DNA from: Methylosinus sp. LW4
GTDB lineage: Bacteria > Pseudomonadota > Alphaproteobacteria > Rhizobiales > Beijerinckiaceae
Assembly (NCBI RefSeq): GCF_000379125.1
Contig: NZ_KB900626.1
Coordinates: forward strand, 250,014-314,013
DNA: 64,000 bases
Reading direction: 5' to 3'
Shown in pieces: positions 58,793 to 64,000 of this stretch (positions within the stretch are counted from its first letter, which is position 1; every line of letters starts with the position of its first letter). The translations under genes and the position numbers were made by a program. Under the pieces are notes generated by a model. The model was given only the letters and a program-made list of their open reading frames with translations. It did no database searches and was not told where the DNA came from.

Positions 58793-60520
58793 TCAGAAAG
58801 TGAATCCGACCTGCAACAGGCCCTTGGTGTGGCGGTCATAGGCCGTCGCGCCGCTGTTGGTCCCATAGGTGTGGGCGGCCTGCGCCTTCAGAACAAGCAG
58901 GCTGCCGCCGCCTATGTCATAGGTCGCGTAATAGCCGACGCCGACGTCATTAACGCCCGTGTAGCTGCGCTGCGTCGTCGTGTAGGAGCCGTTCTCCAGC
59001 CAGACGCCGCCTATATCGGTGAAGACGCCGAGCGCATGACGATAATTCTCGATCTGCGGCAGCGCATATTTCAATTCCGGCGTCACGATATAGCCGCTGT
59101 CGCCGGCGAGGCCTTCGTCGAAAGAGCGCACGCCCCAGAAGCCGCCGAGGCTGAATTGCTCGCTGGTGTCGAGATTGCCATAGAGCGCCTTTTGCGCGCG
59201 AAGATAGGTCGACAGCGAGAATTTCTCATCTAGCGCGATAGTCGCATTCACCGAGAGATTGATGCGATAGAAATTGCCGACCGTATCGGCGCCGGAACGG
59301 TTCTGAATCTTCTGCGTGACGTCGAGATAATTCACATAGCCGGAGGTGAAGGAGAGCGTCGAGCTCGTCGCCAGCGGCAGGCCGAAGAAATCCTGCGCCG
59401 TGTCGCGCGTCACGCCGAGCGTGCCGAGCGCGATGTTGCGATTGGCGGTCGATGTGTCGGCGATTTTGTCGTTCAGCCATTTGTGGGTGAAATTCGCAAA
59501 GAGCGAGATGCTCTCCTCGCGCTGACGGATCAGCGCATAGCTCAGCGTGGCGGTGAGCGCATAGGCGCTGCCGGTGGCGTCGAGATCCTTATAGGCGCCT
59601 CCGAGCGCGTAAGTCGTGCGATAGGCGCCGATCTCGGCGCGCAGACCATCCGGCCCGAGCGGGAAGGAATAAGCGACGCGGCCATTGGCGAGCGCGGCGC
59701 GTTCGGAGACGATTGCGGAGCCGGACAGTCGATCGCCGAAGCCGAGCGGGGAATTGATGTTGAAGCCGCCGTTCAGACGATCGCGGCCCGTGTAGGGCGA
59801 GCCGAAATTATCGCCGAGCAGATAGCCTTCTATGCGCTTTCCTTCCGGCACGGCGAATTGAAAATCCGACGTCTCTTGCGCCTTGCCGGGCGAGACCACG
59901 ATGCGCGGCACGCCGGCTCCGGGGAGATCGGAGACGAGCAGCAGCGCGCGTTCGAGCGCGTCCTTGTGGATCAGCGCTTCGTCCTCGAGCGCCGTGTCGA
60001 CGACGCCTTGCAGAAAGCCCGTGTCGACGGCGGAGGAATTCTTGACGAGCACGCTGCCATATTTTCCGACGACGAGCTTGATCTTCAAGGAGCCGCTGCG
60101 GGCGTCTTGCGCCGGCACATAGGCCTTGGCGACGAGATAGCCCTTGGCGCGATAGAGCAGAGTGACCTTGTCGGCGGCGCCATAAATATCGCCGAGCGTG
60201 AGCTTGCGGCCTTCATAGGGTGCGAGAATTTCGCGCAGCTCGGGCTCTGGAACGAGCAGCGGACCTTCGACCACAAAGTGTTTGACGAAGAGCGTTTCCT
60301 TGCTGGCGAGGGTGAAGCGCGGCTCGGCGAGCTGCGGCAGCACGGGCGCCGCTCTCTCGCGTGGCGGCGGCGCCTGGCGGGCGTCATCGGCCTCGCGGAC
60401 GGCGGCGCCGACGTTGTAGGGCAGCACCGGAGCGGGGGCGCTCTGCGCGAAGGCCTGGGGCGCGGCGAGAGCGAGGACTTGCGCGGCGGCGCAGGAGAGG
60501 AGCAGACGGCGGAAATACAT
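58793..60520 (-). CDS. Two-partner secretion outer-membrane transporter, TpsB/FhaC family
   Basis: The 575-residue protein exports its TpsA partner across the outer membrane. After a signal peptide (MYFRRLLLSCAAAQVLALAAP to AFAQ) come a Pro-rich stretch and two POTRA domains (about 65-215: FTLASKETLFVKHFVVEG; then LLVSDLPGAGVPRIVVSPGK). The 16-strand barrel follows, with SFPLGPDGLRAEIGAYRTTY, GFWGVRSFDEG (conserved VRGY/F-type loop motif) and a terminal LLQVGFTF. The start is 31 bases after the tpsA stop, so both are one operon. Confidence 0.92.
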   Translation of the reverse strand: MYFRRLLLSCAAAQVLALAAPQAFAQSAPAPVLPYNVGAAVREADDARQAPPPRERAAPVLPQLAEPRFTLASKETLFVKHFVVEGPLLVPEPELREILAPYEGRKLTLGDIYGAADKVTLLYRAKGYLVAKAYVPAQDARSGSLKIKLVVGKYGSVLVKNSSAVDTGFLQGVVDTALEDEALIHKDALERALLLVSDLPGAGVPRIVVSPGKAQETSDFQFAVPEGKRIEGYLLGDNFGSPYTGRDRLNGGFNINSPLGFGDRLSGSAIVSERAALANGRVAYSFPLGPDGLRAEIGAYRTTYALGGAYKDLDATGSAYALTATLSYALIRQREESISLFANFTHKWLNDKIADTSTANRNIALGTLGVTRDTAQDFFGLPLATSSTLSFTSGYVNYLDVTQKIQNRSGADTVGNFYRINLSVNATIALDEKFSLSTYLRAQKALYGNLDTSEQFSLGGFWGVRSFDEGLAGDSGYIVTPELKYALPQIENYRHALGVFTDIGGVWLENGSYTTTQRSYTGVNDVGVGYYATYDIGGGSLLVLKAQAAHTYGTNSGATAYDRHTKGLLQVGFTF

Positions 60521-60551
60521 TTGAGGATCGACCTTTCTGGTCCTGTGCGTC

Positions 60552-63500
60552 TTATTGGGCCTTCGGGGCGGGCGCGGAATTCTTGCCGTCTGTCCCGAGG
60601 TCGAAATGCTGGCCGTCGACGTCGATGCTGCGAATACGCGCGCCATAGCCCGCGCCGCGGGCGGCCGGCTTGTGCGAGGCCGCCGGCGTTGCAGCGGCTA
60701 CATGGCGTGGACGCGCCCGAGCGGCAGGCGCAGATGTCGTCGCCGGCTCTTCGCCTTGCATGCTGTCGCTAATAGAGGGCGCGGCGGCAGAGGCGACGGC
60801 ATTCTTGCCCGCTGCGGTCGACGCCGCGAGCTTTGTCTGCTTCGCGGATGACTCGACGGCGGCGCTAGAGGTCACATTGCCCGCGGCGAACGCCGATTGC
60901 CGCGTCTGCGCGAGTTGCGCAGCGGCCTGCGCGGCGGCGCGCGCCTCCGCCTTTGCGTCGCGATATGTGCTGTTGACGATTTTGCCCTGATTATTCCCGA
61001 TCAAATCCGACGGTCCAGAACGCTGGACCACGCTTCCTGTCGCTGAGGAATTCGCGACAGTGCCGGATCTGTTGAAGCCGATCAGTCCGCCGACCCAACT
61101 GGAACTCGGTGCGGTCACATCGCCGGTGGACTGAAGACTCGTGACATTGCCGGCATTGAGGCCAATTCCACCGCCGACGCTGGAGACGCCATAGCTGCTG
61201 AAGCCATTGTCGAGCGTCACGGTCACATTGCCGCTGGTCAGGCCGCCGGTAACGGTTCCCGTGTTGTATCCTATCAGCCCGCCATAACCAGAGCCATTGT
61301 CGGATGTGGCCCACGTCACATTCACATTCGTGGAAGATGTGACGTCCTTGACCGTGCCGGCATTGTTCCAGCCGATCAATCCACCGACGTAATTGGCGCT
61401 CGTGACATTCAATGTGCCTGCAGCGGAAGAAGTGGACACCGAACCCGTATTGGAGCCAACCAATCCACCGATGTAGTTGGCCGGCGTGATTGTGCCGATC
61501 GCATTGGCGGTGGGCGTGACCGTCACGACTTCATTGGCGTAGGAGTTTGTGATGGCGCCGCCATTGGAGCCCGTCAGCCCTCCGATGGAACTCAGGCTCA
61601 CGCCTGTCGCGGTGACGGTCCCGATCGCGTAGGAGTTAGAAATCGTAGCTGTCGTGCCAAAATTATTGCCGGCAAGCCCGCCGATACTCGTGCCAGTGCC
61701 ATAAACGCTGCCGCTAAAATAGGAGTTGGTGATAGAGCCCCTCTGATTGATCCCGACCACGCCGCCGACATTGTTATCGCCTGACACAGTGCCCGTGACA
61801 TAGACATTGCTGATCGAGCCATAACTCCGGCCGGCCAGGCCGCCTATTGGCCCGGCGCCGGAAATATTGACATTCGTCAGCCCGAGATCGCGAACAGTAG
61901 CTGTGGTGATGCTGGATGAGCCGAGCACTCCGATCAGTCCATCAAATCCGCCGCCGGAGGTGTCCTTGATCGTCAAATTATTAATGACATGGCCAAGTCC
62001 GGCCAGAGTGCCCGTGAGGGAACTGATGACTGCTGTCGAGTAGGTCTTGCCGGACAAGTCCAGATCCTGCGCGAGCGCGTAAGAACCAGAGCCGCTGACG
62101 GCCGCGAGACCGCTAGCGTCGTGAATGAGCGTATAAGACTTGCCATTGATATTCAGGCTCGCGCTGGCCCCGCTCAGCGTCACCGAGGCGCCGCTCGCAA
62201 TGCTGTATTTCGTCCCTGACGTCGCGCTGCCCGCGGACGCATAGTTGCCGTAATTCAGCACGAGGCCAGCGCTCGCGCCCGTCGCGGTGATCGAGGCGTT
62301 GATATTGATGTTGTTCGTCGCATTCAGCGTCAGGATCGTATTGCCGGACCAGCTCACCGCGCTGTTGACATTGATGTTGCCATCCGCGCCGCTGCCGCTC
62401 GTCGACCACAGGGCGATATTATTGCTCGCCAGCAGGCTGCCGAGCAGCGTTCCCGTGATATCGCCGTTCGTCCCGATGGTGAAGCCGTCTGGATCGATGA
62501 TCCATGTTCCCGTGTCGCCGGTCGAGGAGGCCGTCGTCACGACCGCGCTGTCGGCGATCGTCACCTTGTCGCCCGAGGTCTCGATCGTGCCGCCCTTGCC
62601 GCCATTGGGCGCGGAGGCGTCCAGCGTGCCGGAGACCTTGGTCGTGCCGCCGGAAGCCAGCAGCTTGATCTTGCCGATCTTCACGCTTCCCGTGGATGAG
62701 GAGCCGCCGGTCAGATCGGCGAGCGTGCGCGCCTGGATGACGCCGCTATTGTTCACCTGCGCCGAGAGAACCGCGTCGGCGGCCTTGGCGGTCAACACCA
62801 CATTGCCGCCGTCGGCCTGGATCAGCCCTTTGTTCTCGACGAGCGCGTCATAGGTTCCCTTGTCGATCGTCACATCGAGCAGGGAATCGCCGCTGAAATT
62901 GAGCGTGATCGCATCGCCGGAGGCGAGCGCGATCGTTCCCAATTTGGCGTTGATCGTCCCTTCGTTGGAAACCGTCTTGCCGAGCAGGGCGACATAGCCG
63001 CCATCGGCGGCGTTGATCGTTCCCTTATTGACGACGGAGGCGGCGGAGGAGCCCGAGAATGTGTAATTCCCGGCCATGAAATTGGAGTTGGAGATATCCA
63101 GCGTCGAGGCGACGAGGCCGCCGACATTCACCTGGGCGTCCTTGGTGAACATAATGCCATTGGAATTGATGATGAACACCTTGCCATTGGCGTTGAGCGC
63201 GCCGGCGATGATGCTCTGCTCATTGCCGATGACCCGGTTGAGCGTAACGGCGAGTGAGGACGGCTGGAGGAAATTGACCGTCTGACCGAGGCCGATGGAG
63301 AAGCTCTGCCAATTGATGATGGCCCGATTGGTCGACTGAACGACATTGGTGACGTTGGTCGTGGAGGAGATGGTCGCCGCGCCGTCGACGACGACGCCGC
63401 CGGTCGGATTGGCGAGCGCGAAGCTGGGCAGGGCGAGGACTGCGGCGATCGCCGTCGTGGCGGAGAAAACGGCCCGCAGGAGAGGACGTCGGGAGGGTCG

Positions 63501-63560
63501 CGAGACCGAATTGCGCAGGCGGGCTTCGATATTCGGTCTCAAGTCGCGGCTCAAGCGCAT
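60552..63560 (-). CDS. Two-partner secretion exoprotein, TpsA/FHA-like with GLUG repeats
   Basis: The 1002-residue secreted adhesin-like protein has an extended signal peptide (cleavage after FALA near residue 50). The TPS domain follows: NPTGGVVVDGAATI, INWQSFSIGLGQTVNFLQP and FIINSNGIMFTKDAQVNVGGLVAST, which TpsB recognises. The middle is a beta-helix; residues about 570-840 hold GLUG repeats (IGGLAGRSYGSISNVYVTGTV). The last 130 residues are Ala-rich with no domain I recognise. The 440 bases upstream up to the window end lack a gene. GAGGGGG precedes the ATG. Confidence 0.92.
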   Translation of the reverse strand: MRLSRDLRPNIEARLRNSVSRPSRRPLLRAVFSATTAIAAVLALPSFALANPTGGVVVDGAATISSTTNVTNVVQSTNRAIINWQSFSIGLGQTVNFLQPSSLAVTLNRVIGNEQSIIAGALNANGKVFIINSNGIMFTKDAQVNVGGLVASTLDISNSNFMAGNYTFSGSSAASVVNKGTINAADGGYVALLGKTVSNEGTINAKLGTIALASGDAITLNFSGDSLLDVTIDKGTYDALVENKGLIQADGGNVVLTAKAADAVLSAQVNNSGVIQARTLADLTGGSSSTGSVKIGKIKLLASGGTTKVSGTLDASAPNGGKGGTIETSGDKVTIADSAVVTTASSTGDTGTWIIDPDGFTIGTNGDITGTLLGSLLASNNIALWSTSGSGADGNINVNSAVSWSGNTILTLNATNNININASITATGASAGLVLNYGNYASAGSATSGTKYSIASGASVTLSGASASLNINGKSYTLIHDASGLAAVSGSGSYALAQDLDLSGKTYSTAVISSLTGTLAGLGHVINNLTIKDTSGGGFDGLIGVLGSSSITTATVRDLGLTNVNISGAGPIGGLAGRSYGSISNVYVTGTVSGDNNVGGVVGINQRGSITNSYFSGSVYGTGTSIGGLAGNNFGTTATISNSYAIGTVTATGVSLSSIGGLTGSNGGAITNSYANEVVTVTPTANAIGTITPANYIGGLVGSNTGSVSTSSAAGTLNVTSANYVGGLIGWNNAGTVKDVTSSTNVNVTWATSDNGSGYGGLIGYNTGTVTGGLTSGNVTVTLDNGFSSYGVSSVGGGIGLNAGNVTSLQSTGDVTAPSSSWVGGLIGFNRSGTVANSSATGSVVQRSGPSDLIGNNQGKIVNSTYRDAKAEARAAAQAAAQLAQTRQSAFAAGNVTSSAAVESSAKQTKLAASTAAGKNAVASAAAPSISDSMQGEEPATTSAPAARARPRHVAAATPAASHKPAARGAGYGARIRSIDVDGQHFDLGTDGKNSAPAPKAQ

Positions 63561-64000
63561 AAAATCCCCCTCGTTCCCAATGCGAGCCGAATTGAATGCA
63601 AGCAGTCTCCGAGCATCGGTCCCGACGCTTCGTGGCGCTTTCAGGAATCTTCAACCGGCTTGGGCGTAACCTTAATTGCATTTACATTACGGTCCGCTGA
63701 TTTTGCAATGCCAAAAAATGTGAAGATCAGCCTATTTTTATCGCAAATCAGCCCTGAAATAGATCGGAAACAACACCCTCCATATTATAACTTCGGGAGT
63801 CGGCTCGGCGTCGTGCCGCTCGCCTAATCACGGATTTCCACGTCTCTCCGAATACCGGCGAGATCATCGCGGCGGCGGCCCGGACCATGCCCATTTCGAC
63901 GACCCGCCGAAGCGGGCATGGCGCCGGCCATATTTTCGATCCAGCGCCATCCGCGGATCTCGAGCTGCCGCCTCGCTGAGTTCGCCGAACCAGCTCATGC
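63561..64000. other. Upstream region of the TPS operon and window edge
   Basis: The part 63,670-63,790 is AT-rich (TTTTTATCG, ATATTATAAC) and likely holds the tpsA promoter. From 63,840 a 44-codon minus-strand frame is open but lacks support. A GCGGGC palindrome lies near 63,910. No gene is called. Confidence 0.4.

Noticed and set aside
63840..64000. 44-codon minus-strand frame at the window edge
   Set aside because: No ribosome site, no recognisable homology, and no codon bias.

Overview
The window is 64 kb of GC-rich chromosome from an alphaproteobacterium, most likely of the Rhizobiales/Hyphomicrobiales. Supporting signs are GTTC-N7-GTTC type SOS boxes upstream of lexA, a rhizobial-type phospholipid N-methyltransferase next to dnaJ and pyrF, mdh beside sucC, a ribosomal protein S2 with a long C-terminal extension, an Omp25/31-type porin-like protein, and short palindromic repeats of the kind scattered through Rhizobiales genomes. 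A Methylosinus/Methylocystis-like methanotroph is my best guess for the genus level, but no diagnostic methane-oxidation gene lies in the window. I saw no rRNA or tRNA gene, CRISPR array, transposase or replication origin.

Left third (1-21,000): a cupin protein and an oxalate/formate-type MFS transporter; a divergent luciferase-like monooxygenase; lexA with two LexA boxes; a large AsmA-type envelope protein; a PotABC-like ABC importer without its binding protein; holC with a methyltransferase; xth, a HAD phosphatase and pyrF; a frameshifted GNAT gene beside a 15-bp minisatellite; pmtA; then dnaJ and dnaK, separated by a flagellin gene and an MNT/HEPN toxin-antitoxin pair.

Middle (21,000-40,400): a PAP2 membrane phosphatase, an RND efflux pair, a DUF2059 secreted protein, a TPR protein, sucC and mdh (no sucD in the window), EVE and YciI proteins, an AT-rich orphan gene that looks acquired, the rpsB-tsf translation operon with a recognisable promoter and terminator, an outer-membrane beta-barrel protein, a TetR regulator, and two tandem paralogous chemoreceptors that share an upstream DNA motif.

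Right third (40,600-64,000): a surface-polysaccharide locus (putative sugar O-methyltransferase, second methyltransferase, double-domain GT2 glycosyltransferase, KpsT-like ATPase, KpsE-like co-polymerase, and rfbA/rfbD/rfbC/rfbB for dTDP-L-rhamnose); a Tet-type MFS pump and Ste24-type protease; aromatic amino-acid genes (phenylalanine hydroxylase, tryptophanase); ccdA and a methyltransferase; a CDP-alcohol phosphatidyltransferase relative with a degenerate active-site motif; and a two-partner secretion pair (TpsB transporter plus a TpsA exoprotein with GLUG repeats).

The least ordinary structures are the split dnaK/dnaJ cluster carrying the toxin-antitoxin pair, the AT-rich orphan gene at 31,554-32,336, the polysaccharide export genes without an adjacent permease, the shared operator-like motif of the two chemoreceptors, and the TpsA/TpsB pair. 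I found no set of genes that I can defend as a wholly new system.
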